This document shows, piece after piece, positions 46,819 through 59,119 of a DNA stretch of 64,000 nucleotides (positions are counted from its first letter, which is position 1; each line of letters begins with the position of its first letter). This DNA is from Nageia nagi (lineage: Eukaryota; Pinophyta): contig JBITNC010000001.1 of assembly GCA_050084985.1 (NCBI GenBank), forward strand, positions 31,806,001 through 31,870,000. The letters run 5' to 3'. The notes under the pieces are model-generated. The model was not told where the DNA came from and did no database searches. It saw only the letters and a list, made by a program, of their open reading frames with translations. The position numbers and the translations under genes were made by a program.

Positions 46819-48740
46819 ACTTCTAGTTTAGACCATTTTTTTTTTAGATATTATAAACAAACATCGTAAAAAAGAAACTCTATTTTTATCTTTTATATTA
46901 TGTTTTCGAGAAAAAAATTTAATGCACAAACATCCTATATGCAAACTTACTTTTAACGATGTGATTATCTTTCTTAACTTTTTCATATATTTTTAATGTC
47001 TGAGTTAAATGAACGATATGAGTTGTTTATTTTTAATCTTTTTAATTTTCCTAGTTTGTTTTGACTAGTCAAGTGTTAAACAAGGTAGGTTGGGTAATTC
47101 TAAGTAATGTTTACAAGTTTTTATGGCTTTTGGCTTGGTTCTAGATGAGCCTCCTTTTTTGACTCCTACCTAAAGGAAAGTCACCTTAGTCATCACCTCC
47201 AAGTGTAACTGGCTCTATGGCTTCAAGTGTGTTATGTCGGTGGGTACAAAGAAGTAAGAATTAATAGTTGGTAGTGACATCCAACTCGTTAATGTTCAAT
47301 TATTCCTTTAAGGCCTTATGAAATGCATTTAAACAAGTAAAGTACATTTATGCATACTACCCTCCCAAACATTCATGTCCATTCACTTATCTTATCTTAA
47401 TGTGATACAATCAAAAGTTTATTTCAAGTGGACTTTGACCTTAATAAACCCTGTTGTTCTTTTTTAATTATAATATGATTCATTATCCAACCTCTTAATG
47501 ATGTTCATTAACTCCTTCCAGCTGTGGAAGTTTTATATGTGATAAATTTCCTCTTCTTACTAGTCACATATCTCTTTGACCTCCAATGGAGTGGTAAGAG
47601 TAGACTTAGTAAAAAGCCATTAAGTGTAGATAAATTAATTAAGTGAGGTTCAATTACTCCTCCAAGAGTCACATATCCCTTCGACCTCCAATGGAGTTGT
47701 AAGGGTAGACATCTTTAAGAGTGTTAATGTGAAGTATATTTCCAAATAAGATGTGAATAAATTTTACCTCTTTCACTTAACTTATTTCTGATCACTTAGG
47801 ATCACTTGAAGCACAAAAGTGAGAGCATACTTTGTTAAGTGAAAGTACTTAGTGTATTCAAATTCCTCCAATTTGTTAACCTTTTAATATGATTTATACT
47901 ACCCAAAACTCAATTTATTTTCCTTAAGTTCATTCCTTTTAATGTGATTCATTTACTCCTTCCAATTGTGGAAGTATTATGTGTAGTAAATTACCTCCTC
48001 TTACTAGTCACATATCCCTTCGACCTCCAATGGAGTGGTAAGGGAAAACTTGGTAAGAGGTCATTATGTGTGGACAAATTAACCAAATTAATGATAGTGG
48101 GAATGTGAAAGAAAAGAAAAATTAATTACTCCTTCTTATCAGGTCTATTCTGGTCACCTAAGATCACATGAAGTGCAAAGGGAGAGCATAAGTAGACAAG
48201 ATAAAAAGTATTAATGTGTACGTACTCTTCACCCAAAATATGAAAATAAATACATAACATTTTACATAAAATAAATTAATAAAAAATATGCATTTAATCT
48301 TTTCTACCCATTCTTATATGCATTCTAGGCAAAGGAATCACATTCAAAAGTATCCTTCCATTTTAACAATATATTATATATTTTATTATTATTATTTTTT
48401 TTAGAAATAACAAAAGGAGACAAAATGACCTGGAGTATGAGTCATCGATGTTTAAACAGAGATCATTGGTGTTTATTTTGAGTCACCAGTGTTCGATTCC
48501 AATTGCTGGCATTTATAATGAAATTGCCGATGTTTAGTCTGGATCACTTTGTAAATCGTTGGCATTCCTTTTGAGTCACCGACATCTGATTCCAATCGCT
48601 GGCATTTCTGTAACAGATTTCCTAAAGCACATAGAATGAAAAATTTAAAGTTAGTATATGGAAAATTCAAATAAACCAGCTAATAGAAAGGTAAAATCAT
48701 TTTTAACATAAACAAAAAATCTCCCTATCAATAATAGAAG
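46819..48740. other. T2 untranslated leader with sub-repeats
   Basis: Non-coding, 1.9 kb between the primer-binding site and gag. Sub-repeats built around CCTCCAATGGAGT lie near 47580, 47680 and 48025, two of them in a longer shared context (ACTCCTTCCA..TGTGGAAGT..TTA). At 48430-48605 there is a cluster of AGTCACCGATG-type words (GAGTCATCGATGTTT, AGTCACCGACATCTGATTCC). A TAT-rich tract is near 48370-48400. Confidence 0.65.
47510..48080. repeat. Sub-repeats in T2 leader
   Basis: The block CACATATC.CTT.GACCTCCA followed by ATGGAGTGGTAAG occurs three times (about 47563, 47669 and 48006). The first and third are preceded by CTCCTTCCA.CTGTGGAAG and followed by GGTAAGAGG-like text. Confidence 0.75.
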
Positions 48741-48762
48741 GGCCCTCCTTCTAGTGCCAGAA
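48741..48762 (-). promoter_or_regulatory. T2 primer-binding site
   Basis: Minus strand TTCTGGCACTAGAAGGAGGG right after the 5' LTR. It closely resembles the TCTGGCGCTAGAAGGAGGG sites of Tat-type gypsy elements. I cannot name the tRNA with certainty. Confidence 0.8.
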
Positions 48763-49610
48763 TGTTGCAATGAAAATAGAGCTGGAATGTAGAATAACAT
48801 GAAATACAATTATTCTTAGATTTTCACTGAACCTCAAATTATGTAAAATAGATAGAAATGCTGTAATTATAAATTGATATTGATTTTCAGCTCAAACTAC
48901 AATTTGCCCTTGGAAGGGACTTTTACAAATGCCATTTGCCAAAATGAAGGTATTAGATCTTCATTGTTTTTGATTTGCTTGCTTCTCTCCTTGATATGGA
49001 CAACCTGTAAATCCTACACACATGCAAAAGACAATAACATCAAAGCATCTATGTATGACATGTATTAAATTGAAGCTAACATAAAATAATAAAAGGTATG
49101 AGCTCACAAGATTTTGGTAGCATTACCCTACTTCAAAATTAGGTCAAGATCCGGTCTCTATTGCTTTGTATTGGCTTGTATTTATAGATTTTGGGTGAGA
49201 TGTTCCAAGGCTGATAAGGGGAAGTGAAAAGCCACTGTAGGTCATAACTGACCCCCTCTATCCACATCATCTTGGAATAATGAAATGTTTCAACTATCTC
49301 TCGCTATTTTGGTTTCTTATTCGACTGTTATAGAGTCACTGGTGATTACTAGGCGGATGTTGGCGATCACCTCAAAATGTTGGTGACTATTTTGGGTTGC
49401 TGGCGACTGGTTTTCAATTTTGTAACAATATTAAAATGACCACCAAATAGCCAATTTTACCTAAAAAGAGTCATGTGACCACCCGTTTTGCATGTACTCG
49501 ATGGGAGCTATCCAATAATATGGTTTTTTAAACCTATTTTATATTGTCGCGAAGAGTTATGATTATTTCAATATTTACTAGTTAAAAAGGGACATTTTTA
49601 GGTGTCTACA
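48763..49610 (-). repeat. T2 5' LTR
   Basis: 848 bp, colinear with 24962-25807. A minus-strand TATA box lies at about 49179-49187. The segment 49330-49420 is where the two LTRs differ most, with clustered C/T and G/A changes in a CG-rich ACCGATG tract. Confidence 0.92.
49179..49187 (-). promoter_or_regulatory. TATA box in T2 5' LTR
   Basis: CTATAAATACA on the minus strand, roughly in mid-LTR; also present in the other LTR at about 25378-25388. Confidence 0.5.
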
Positions 49611-50130
49611 AGATCATATACATATAAATGTATGATCACTGATGGCCATCAACATGACTAGTGAGAGTTCCCTTAAAATTAAATTGGCGATACAATTGTT
49701 AACAATTTGTTGACATGGATCATCTCCAATGGAAGATAAATTTCTTTATGTATCCATATGGTTCTTTCTTTGAACCTATCCAAAGTATAATATCTTTAGA
49801 TCATAGACATAAATGTATGATCACCAATGGCCATTAACATGGCTAGTGAGAGTTCCCTCACTTAAAAGTAAACTGGTGATCCAACCGTTAGCAATTTGTT
49901 GACAATGGATCATCTCCAATGGATAATACATTTTTTTGTGTATCCATACCTATTCAAAGCATAATATCTTTCGATCATTTACATACAAATGAATGATCAT
50001 TAATGGCCATTGATAGGGGTAGTGAGAGTTCCCTCACTTAAAAAATAAATCAATGATGTATCCATAAGTAATATTACTAACATTAGATCATCTTTGATGG
50101 ATGATGTAGCTTACTATGCATCCATACCTT
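49611..50130. repeat. T1 3' region tandem repeats, about 175-187 bp period
   Basis: Three units begin AGATCATATACATA (49611), AGATCATAGACATA (49798) and CGATCATTTACATA (49972). They share TGTATGATCA, TAGTGAGAGTTCCCT, GGATCATCT.CAATGG and TGTATCCATA. The first unit starts at the T2 target duplication. Confidence 0.85.
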
Positions 50131-50664
50131 TACTTTTTAGCTAACACTTAATTATAGGTACATATATCTAGAAAAATAGAAGCAAATTATAGCCAAAACT
50201 AGGGCACCAACAACATGCTCACTATCTTTCAGACCACCAACAATGTATATTTCATTACCATTTCCACCCATATAAAGAATAATCTCTTTTGATGCATGGA
50301 CACAAGTGCATCATTTTACTAAGTATCTAACATAATAGATTAGCTAGATTCATGATTGATGTAGTATAAAGGAGGCACATCATATCTTCCATCTCTAACC
50401 TCAGATATGGATTTCTACACTCATCCAAACATCATCCAAACAATATTCTTGAAGATAGCTTCTTCAATGGATTTTACCTTGGGTACTCTACTTAAGGATA
50501 TTTCTTGGGGAATCCAAGTCAAAAGAGGGGCATAATAAGGACCCTCATCATCATTCAATTAGTATCAGCAAAAGGATCAAGAAATTTTCTTCTATATCTT
50601 AGCTACACTTCTTCTTTATAAATGTAATTTCATTACTTCAATCACACATCCAAAGAGGGGTAAA
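50131..50664. other. T1 3' non-coding region and polypurine tract
   Basis: No coding sequence. It ends with AAAGAGGGGTAAA (50652-50664), the polypurine tract in front of the 3' LTR. Confidence 0.65.
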
Positions 50665-51347
50665 TGTAGATGACTCAAAATGAACCTTTATGTATTTCAT
50701 AAATTATTTTAATCTCTTAACAATGTATTATTTGAAAAGGGATTAAAAATGTATAATAAAGGTGTAGGCCATGTATTTGACTCTTGTGGAATGTACAAGG
50801 GATTAGATCCTATAATAGATGCATCCCTATATAAAAGCATTCAAGGCATACAAAGACACATGGTGGGATTATCATTAAGAGGGGATTAGACAAGGGGCAT
50901 ATTATAGAAGACCCAAGGCTTTTATCAACTAAAGATTGGATATAGAACCAAGGAATCAAACATCACTTGCAAAGTAAATGTTTGCAAGGTCTTCTTATCT
51001 ATAATAAGCAAATCTCTTATCTCAAGCATTATCACACTTTTGTTATATTGATAAATCATTAATTTGACTATTATTTTATCTTTCATCACATCTTTAATTT
51101 TATCCTTAACATGACATCGATGATGTACTATTACTAGCATATTAACATCGTGCTTATGTATGTTATATTGCTCTTTCTTGATGTATGACTTTCCTTAATC
51201 AATTGAATGTGCATATCAATAGAGAAAACATGTACGATTAATCATATATTTTCATATTCCTACATTATGTAAACAAACAAATAGACCAAATAGTGCATGT
51301 ATTAATTCCTCTAATTAATTGGACTATTGCATTATTTAGGGTCTACA
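50665..51347 (+). repeat. T1 3' LTR
   Basis: 683 bp, TGTAGATGAC to GGTCTACA, colinear with 5165-5845, followed by the target pentamer GAGTT. The TATA box (CCCTATATAAAAGC) is conserved. Confidence 0.92.
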
Positions 51348-53570
51348 GAGTTACATGAAGAAAAGAAGCCCTTCTCTCTCTCCCTCTCCAAGTCCAAGTG
51401 CATTATTTTGCATTTTTGAAATCACTAGTTAAAGTAGTCCTATTTTGAGATTATTTAATGAGTTGTATGAAAGTATTATTTGATAAAGTTTCATGGAATT
51501 AAATGTTGATAGAGATCTTATACTATTTGAAGGGACATATTGATTATTTTATTTGACATTTTTCATATGAAGTTGGTACCTTGTCTTTTCCTTAAAAAGT
51601 AAAGGAATAGGATCTTAATATTTTTTTTTTATTGATAGGAAGTATTAAGTACAAATGTATTGTGTATGTTAATATATTAATGAGCCTAGTTAATAGATAG
51701 ACATAGGATGAGTTACTATCAAAACATTTCAAAATTTGATCCATCAATTTTAAAGCCTTGTGATCTCAACATTCAATAAAAAAATCATTTTTAAATATTC
51801 TTTAATGGATTTTCATACTTTTTTCTCTTGAACTCCTATAATGGCACACATAGAGACTTATTGGAAAATGTTTATAGAGTTTGGCTTTACATCTAATAAT
51901 CATATATGCTCAAATGACTCTTTACTCTTTTAGAAAATCATTAAGGCATATACCCTGCCAACATTATGCCATTTGAGATGGTATCTTAGAGAGAAAGTTT
52001 GAAAAACTAGTTGCACATAGTTCATCCTATTGATTTTGTAAAATATTTTAATAATCTTCTTTGTGACCTTTAAATCCATGTATGTGACTATATGGAGTCT
52101 TTCAATTAACCATTGAATTGATAAAGAATCTAACAAGATTAATTAGCTTTGTAGCTATTCTATGGAAATGTTTGCAAGATCATTACTCTATCTTACCTTA
52201 CAATGAATCATTAGAGCTACAATTAAAAAGGTAAGAGGATGTTAATCAAATTATTTTTTTGTTATTTCTTGTGTAGTCATAATCCTAGGGGTATAGCACA
52301 TTTAGAGATGATATTTGTATACTAAATCTGGGAGGAGTTACCCAAACTTTCTTGTATATTTAATTATATCTTCTAAATTAGATATCATTTAGAAACTAAT
52401 GAAAGCCTTCTCTATATATATCTCATTATATAAACTCTATCAATTACTTGGATAGCAATAGTAAATAGGCAATCAAAGAATAGTTAATAGATTTTACCAT
52501 TCTACTATCTAATTTCATAGTAGAAACTATATATATTTATATATATATAATAAATCAATTTGTTAAGAAAATTTAATATGAGGTAAGGAAAAGAAAGTTA
52601 TTTCAAATTCAACAAAGTTAATAAAATTTTAAAGTATCAGATATCTAGAATAGATAAGGGATTCTTAAATTTCTTTTATGATAATAAATTACTCCTCAAT
52701 TATGATGTGGTTATGATTTTATATATTGGGACAAGGTATTAATTAAATATTAAAATTTCTACCCATGATTGATAAATGCATGTGATCCTTTGTAGGACAT
52801 AAATCCTCTTGAGGTCCATAAAAAAGTAGTTTTAATTGAATAGGAAGATTGTAAATAGACTCATTTACATCATGGTCATAAAAAAGGGGGATGTCATGAT
52901 CCTCAAATTCTATACCATTACTATTACTCAATCCAATCTACATTGATCCTTAGAAAGAATCTTGATAAAAGATGATGAAGACTCGATAAAGATATATCAA
53001 ATATTGACAAAGGTTTTCTACAACAAGGCAAATATTTATTAACTAGCAATTTATTTTGGTATGATTTGTAAATAGGACCAAAATATGCTTCAATGAGATT
53101 ACAATCCTATTTATATCTTAAGCTCATTTATAATTATTGTTACTCCCTTAGTATTAACTTATGTTTGTAATACATAATGAAAAGAATTTTTATGAAGTTT
53201 TATTAATGGATGGATGGTTTTTATGAGATTCTTTAGTTGATACTCTATAGTTAATAAATAGATTTATTTTGTTAATGATTCTTGTTTCTCTTACTTTGTT
53301 CAAAACAATAATGGATACATGTTGAAATTGAATAGGGTTAACAATACCATCAAATTTCATGACATATAATATGAAATAAATATAGTATGTGGATATAATA
53401 AGATTATTTGACTTAATAGAAATCAAAAAAATATTTTCATCAAATGTGTTTACAAAAGTATCTAAATTTAGGAGATCGATAAGGTCAATAACCCTATAAA
53501 CCCAACGGATTGAAAAAGATCCCAACTTAGAATTATGATTCCAAATTGAGGTTTGGAATAAATTATGAAA
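51348..53570. other. Sequence resuming after the nest; no gene recognised
   Basis: It continues the chromovirus 3' LTR or its flank that was cut at 5164. Short minus-strand frames (52136-51930, 52931-52743, 53525-53190) have no domain I know. The stretch is AT-rich with an ATATAT tract at 52528-52552. Confidence 0.4.
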
Positions 53571-54229
53571 TGTTAGAAATCCTTGGGATAAAAAATGAGA
53601 ATGATTAGGATAAACTAGGAACTAATGGGATTATTTGAAATCCTATGGTAACACTTGAGAAAACTTGGATAGTTAAATAAGGTAAAAGGATTGACATGAA
53701 ATAAAGGATAGGAAGGAAAACCCTTAGGAATCGAGTCAACCAAAAATAGATATTTGGATAGATTTAGTAGTGAAATAAAATGGCTTAGAATATTCATTAG
53801 TTGAACCTCCCTTGCTAAATGACACTCCAAAAGAATATTCCTTGAGTATGGACCACTTTGCATCATACTTCCTTTATAGTAGTAGTTAACTTTAGTGTCA
53901 TCTCAAGGCATGTTACCAAATAACAGTATGAGAACTTTTATAAAGTGGTATTAATTACATAATACCATGCATATGGGATAATTGTAAGTCTATAAATATA
54001 ATGTGACTTTGTAACGAGTTATTTTGAGTCTTCCTGCATACAATATAGTATCATTAGGTCATGAGTGGTTTTTCTTTTATAATTTTTAAAATTAATTAGA
54101 CTATAAAAACCACTCAAGGGTATTATTTTAATACCCATGGCTCCCTAGGATATGGCCATAGGGATTTCAAATTTCTATAATGAGCCTAGTTGATATATAT
54201 GGGAAGGTTAGTGTCTCATATCCTTGACA
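53571..54229 (+). mobile_element. Probable 5' LTR of another retrotransposon
   Basis: The end is well supported: CATATCCTTGACA is followed by TGGTATCAGATGAGG, an initiator-Met primer-binding site (54230-54244). A TATA box (CTATAAATATA) is at about 53990-54000. The start TGTTAGAAATCC at 53571 is my best guess, since it has the standard TGTTA opening and gives a plausible 659-bp length. No matching 3' LTR or coding sequence is found downstream, so it may be a truncated or non-autonomous element. Confidence 0.5.
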
Positions 54230-54244
54230 TGGTATCAGATGAGG
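54230..54244 (+). promoter_or_regulatory. Primer-binding site, initiator Met-tRNA type
   Basis: TGGTATCAGATGAGG, matching the complement of the initiator Met-tRNA end over the first 11 bases. Confidence 0.7.
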
Positions 54245-56265
54245 ATAGTAGTTGATAAAAATATGGTTATTAGGTGAAGGTAATTTAGTAGTTATACTAA
54301 TTATAGTTAAGCACATAGGAGTATGAGGACTTTTTCATAGGCAATGATGTTTCCTATTCATAAGGAAGTTTGCCTAGTATAAACTATCTACTCCTATGAG
54401 TCAAAGGGTTATCATCAAGTAAGGATGTGTAACCTAGTGGATTTACGTTCTCTAGGGTGATATGGGCCCCGAGTAGGAAATGAATAGATAGTATACAAAA
54501 TGTATTTTGCACAGTTTATGTAGTAGAAATGGTGGGGTCACATTTAAGGCATCTCCTCAATGGGGTGAGCATTATGGAGTGAACACTAGAAAAGATTTAA
54601 TCAAGGTTGGATATTTTGATCTTTATTCAATCTTGCCATGTGGGTGTTGACTAGCTAGAAGTATTGACAAGATTATGTGGATCCTCTAAATCCATTCCTA
54701 GATCTTTCAAGTGTTTAAACTAATAAAAAAAATTTAGGTCTGAAATTTAGGATTTTGGATGTTTAGAATAAAAGGATGTATTACAAATAATGTAATAAGG
54801 GGTTTGGATTACTTGTCATTTTTTCTCTATTCATATATATTATTTATTTTTCTTCAAATTGAGTATGTATATGTTTTCCCTTTTGTAGTAATGATTGTGC
54901 TCTATTATTCCTAAATGGTTGAATATGGTTGATTCTTCATGAGTCTTAGAGGGTGGTAATTGACATGTTAATGGTTATTTATCCTTGATCTCTCACTGAG
55001 GATGAATAGTATTGTATGAACCTATGAATTTAAGTTGGATGTCCTCCCCATGGTTTCAATTCAATCCACTAGAACCTTAAGTTGGCCCCTTGTTCTATAA
55101 TTTCTCATTTCTTTTTTGTATCCCAAAGGTTTTCCAAACTCTTTTTGATATCTATTTACCTCTCTTTCTTTTATATTTTGACCCTAACTTAAAGGCTCTT
55201 TATGCAAATTGGAGAAGGCATCAACTTGTAACACTAGAAATGTATCTTGTCCACTAATATTTGTTCACATGGTTTGAGCCTAACACATACTACATCATGC
55301 AAATAAATAGTTTTGGAACACCTAGCAATAATCATCCCATGCACTTTATTATATATGTAAGAAATGCCCAAATATTATTGAGAGGTTAATATATATGTAT
55401 CAAGGCAACAATGGAAGAATGGAAGTCTTAGATTCATTTGTAATTTATTATATTCCACCCCAACCAACCCTTGCCTAGCATTTAAGCTTCATGATGGATT
55501 ATTAATATTAAAGGCCTATTATGTAAAGATTATGAATATTTGTTGTAAAATAGGATTGGGATTTGTATATCTAAGCTCTGAATGCATATCTCCAAATTTT
55601 GAAGGCTCCTCCTTCATTTGGTATTGTAATAATATCATCCATGAGAAGTTGTTGGTACTCATAATAGTATTGGAGCAATGAAAGATGATAGACTAGGGCA
55701 TCAAGTGTAGTGCTCATAATAAATACCATATATTTTTCCATCGTATCCAAACTTGCTAGGATCTATGCAACAAAGGGAGGTAAAAGTTCTATGAAGAGCA
55801 TGTTAAAATATTCATCTACTCAAAATGGTGGTTATGCATATGTACATTTGAAAATTTACAATTTTATAACTCAACTAGAAAACCATATCTATTTTCTAAA
55901 TTGAAACCCATGTTGTAATCATAAATATAATCAACATCCTAATTTGTTACCATAATAGAAGTAAAATCTCTTAAACCATTATAATCAAATACCATTTTAA
56001 TTTCCATTTACTATATTACATTTTGGATCAAAGATAGCATTTAATGAGTTTTCATTAGTATGTCAAAATTGACACTTCTATAAACTATTTTCCTTTTCCT
56101 AAAGTGAAACTAATTACATACAAAGAAATTTGATCAAACATTTTTCTTCACATTTAATCATACTAGCTTAACATTATTGATAATTTTGATAAATACATAT
56201 ATGTTATTCCAAATAATCAATATATAATTTTCAACTTAAAATAATATTATTTTAAAATATATTCA

Positions 56266-56298
<33 letters not shown>

Positions 56299-57879
56299 AC
56301 TATTTAAAATATATTTCCATCCAAAACATATTGTAAATTACAAAATTTATAATATAATAAAAATTTATTTAATTAAGATAATATATTAATTAAATAAAAC
56401 ATGTTAAAAATATATTTTGTATTTTATTTATTATTTAAAATCTAATCATATGTTTCCTTGAACATCCCTTAAGTTTCCATTTGCATTGGAGGTATTTATT
56501 GGTGTCAGGTACCCTTTCTATTTTGATTCAAGCTCCTACTAGCATACCACAAAGCCCATTTATTTTATTTACTGTCACTTAACTTCATGGCTGTTTTAGT
56601 TGGGTGGGTCTTGTATTCAAGTTAATTAGTTGCTTAAAACATCTTGCTAATGAAAAATTACATAAAATTATTAATAAACTACATTATTTTTAATTATATT
56701 CAAAACTTTCTATCTTGGTTATCACTTATGCTTTTTGTTTTGGATTATTTATAGCTATATCATCCTAAGCCACTCTTGGAAAAAGTAGTTGACTAGTTAG
56801 CCACTTTGACATGGAAATACTAATATAATCTAAAGGAAAAAGGTATTATAGATGAATTTCATATCTTCATTGAATGGAATGATTACCCATTAGTGATTTT
56901 TGACAATTGAGGAAATTTGACTGATGCTTGTAAGTATGAGCTAGACATAGCTCATGGAATGTGATAATTTTAGATTACTAAAGATATGGCTTTTTGAAAA
57001 GGAATTGACATTACCTCACCAATCTAATAACAACAATGCCATCCCAACCAACCTTGTTTACCTTTCTCAGTGTCAACACAACATATGCCAAACTAAAGAT
57101 TAATGACATGGTTTATGCATGTTTGGATTTTAGTATAAAATAAAAATTTATCTTATAGGAACTTCGTTATATCTACTATAAACTAATAGACCAAAAATAA
57201 AATACATGAAAGAAATGTCAAAAAGAAAATAGGAACAAATAAGCAATATGAGATGAATCATAAGCATAGAAGATCATCCACATAAGAGACCAAAGATTTA
57301 TGAGGTTCACCCATAATGGGCTATGTCCCCAAGAATAATCAAATCCTTTAATAATCACTTTTCAATCACCATGAGAATAACTAACATCTCAAAGTGTTTT
57401 ACTCTCTCTTTGGCTCAGAATAACTCTCAAATATCTAATCCTAGAACTCTCTCATGCTCTTCTAACTTATTCTCCTATTCTCATACCTTATAATGATTTG
57501 ATATGTTCATTGCTTTATAGTAATGAATGGACTTGTAAAATATTATATTACATCCTTAATTTACTCTCACAAATATAGTAAGATATAAAGCAAATAATTG
57601 CATAGAAGAAGATATAATAAGTTCAACACATAGAACTTAATAGAACTGAGAGTTTACATGCTAAAATTAGATTTTTGTCTATTCTCCCAAAAAATATCCA
57701 TACCTAACAATGCATGCATCAAATAATAATTAAAAATGGATTTCTATCATATAAAGATAGTGAATATGTTGTATACATATATGTGAACATGAAGAAATAT
57801 ATGCTTGAGAATCATATGATAACATACATGATGTGATAAAGTTTCATGGATAACTATAAATGCATGAATGACACATAAT
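54245..57879. other. AT-rich sequence without recognised gene
   Basis: No coding region, structural RNA or element end is supported on either strand. A (TA)14 microsatellite lies at 56271-56298. The first part may be interior of the element whose primer site is at 54230. Confidence 0.4.
56271..56298. repeat. (TA)14 microsatellite
   Basis: Uninterrupted TA dinucleotides, 28 bp. Confidence 0.95.
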
Positions 57880-57894
57880 AAATACATTCAAAGG

Positions 57895-58180
57895 GCCTGA
57901 AATTTGTTTTGAAAGTGCCTCATCAAAATATAGCCTCATGGAATAAAATGATCATAAAACATGCACTAGATGGATTCATTGACAACCCTGTGAATTATTG
58001 GCAAAATGCCTCACTGAAATATAAACTCATGGATTGCAATGATTGGAGGAAAACATATAATGAGTATGATGAAAGGGCTTGCTAATTGTCTAATTGGTTG
58101 TCTCATAAAAGTGCAATCATTTCGATGAAATAATCACATGTTAGCAATAAATAAATACATTAGAAGGGCTATGAATTCTA
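57895..58180 (+). pseudogene. PPR protein fragment, decayed
   Basis: Two short stretches match the PPR motif core KMPxRNVxSWxAMI: KVPHQNIASWNKMII (about 57909) and KMPH.NINSWIAMIGG (about 58000, with a stop at the Arg position, CGA to TGA being the likely change). Spacing and decay suggest the 5' end of the PPR region that becomes a regular array from 59.5 kb. PPR proteins bind organellar RNA. Confidence 0.6.
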
Positions 58181-58651
58181 CATGAACTACAAATATTTGT
58201 AGGTTTTAACACAAAATGGATACAATAACAGAGCCAACAATTTTTAGAATAAGAGTATATTTTATTTCATACAAAAATATAAATCTTAAGAAAAACAACT
58301 TTCAAATTGTTTAAGAAATTTTAAAAGTATGCACACACAACCATTCTTGTTCCTAATCAAACCAAAAATAAGGAACATGGGCAAGCAAAAAATTGAAGCT
58401 TGATCTTCTAATTTTCTACTCTTCAACTATTTTTCAACCAATATTCTTCTTCCCATTGTCATCTACCATCTCTCATTATTTTGAAATTAGTGATTTAATG
58501 GAAGAGGAATAGAATGAAGAGGGAGAGGTTTTAGAACTATTTCATAAAAACCAAATAACCTCCAACTCATAAGATAGAACTTAAAAACTACTCATTTTAT
58601 TTTGAAAATAGCATTAGTCTATACAATCATAATATAAAATAATATAGCAAT

Positions 58652-58692
<41 letters not shown>

Positions 58693-59119
58693 TTTCATTT
58701 AATTATTTAATTTTAATAAAAATATTTATATTATAATTATTATTTACTTAATAATTATAATGTACTTATTCATATTATATTATTATCATCAATTAATGTA
58801 ATCTATATATAATATAATTTCATTAAAAAATATAGTTATCACCATCAATACATATACATGGTATGATGTCCTATTATTAATTTCTTTCCCATTATAGTAT
58901 CAAGGAATGTATTAGCACTATGAGCATTAAATAGTTTCAACAATAATTAAAATGATAAAATAATTGAAATAACAAAACTAACTCATAAGCTATAAATATT
59001 ATTACTCATTTTTAAACCATTGAAGACATGAATATCAACATCAAATAGAAGAAAAATAATCATCCATAGAGTGATTTCAAATCTAATCCATGACATTTAA
59101 GTAGATGCAATTGTTAGAT
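58181..59119. other. AT-rich sequence, (AT)n microsatellite
   Basis: No coding sequence is supported. It includes an (AT) run at 58654-58684 in a very AT-rich block (58640-58880). Confidence 0.5.
58654..58684. repeat. (AT)15 microsatellite
   Basis: Uninterrupted AT dinucleotides of about 31 bp. Confidence 0.95.

Larger units (their letters stand above)
24962..49610 (-). mobile_element. T2: large Tat/Ogre-like Ty3/gypsy element with dual RNase H, accessory ORF and antisense PMD
   Basis: The LTRs (24962-25807 and 48763-49610) end TGTTG...TCTACA on the plus strand and are flanked by AGATC (24957-24961 and 49611-49615), a perfect target duplication. The primer-binding site is inside the right LTR and the polypurine tract inside the left one, so it is minus-strand. 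Without the copia insertion it is about 18.9 kb. It encodes gag, protease, RT, RNase H, a second RNase H, integrase, a sense accessory ORF and an antisense PMD gene. The second RNase H and large size place it in the Tat/Ogre lineage. The LTRs are about 94-95% identical by eye; differences are mostly transitions. Confidence 0.93.
5165..51347 (+). mobile_element. T1: outer Tat-like Ty3/gypsy element with gag and antisense PMD, no pol; hosts three-level nest
   Basis: The 5' LTR (5165-5845) and 3' LTR (50665-51347) start TGTAGA and end TCTACA, and are flanked by the same 5 bp, GAGTT (5160-5164 and 51348-51352). A polypurine tract precedes the right LTR, so the element is plus-strand. Removing the chromovirus (12147-24659) and T2 (24962-49610) with their duplicated target bases leaves about 9.0 kb. 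The order is LTR, gag, a non-coding stretch where pol should be, antisense PMD gene, tandem repeats, LTR. By eye the LTRs are only about 88-90% identical, which makes this the oldest layer of the nest, as nesting requires. Tat affiliation rests on the gag C-terminal CxxH...C pattern shared with T2, the TGTAGACACC LTR start shared with T2, and the antisense PMD. Confidence 0.9.

Noticed and set aside
57895-58180. A separate functional small gene
   Set aside because: The only recognisable text is two PPR cores with stops and a lost base; it fits a fragment of the adjacent PPR pseudogene.
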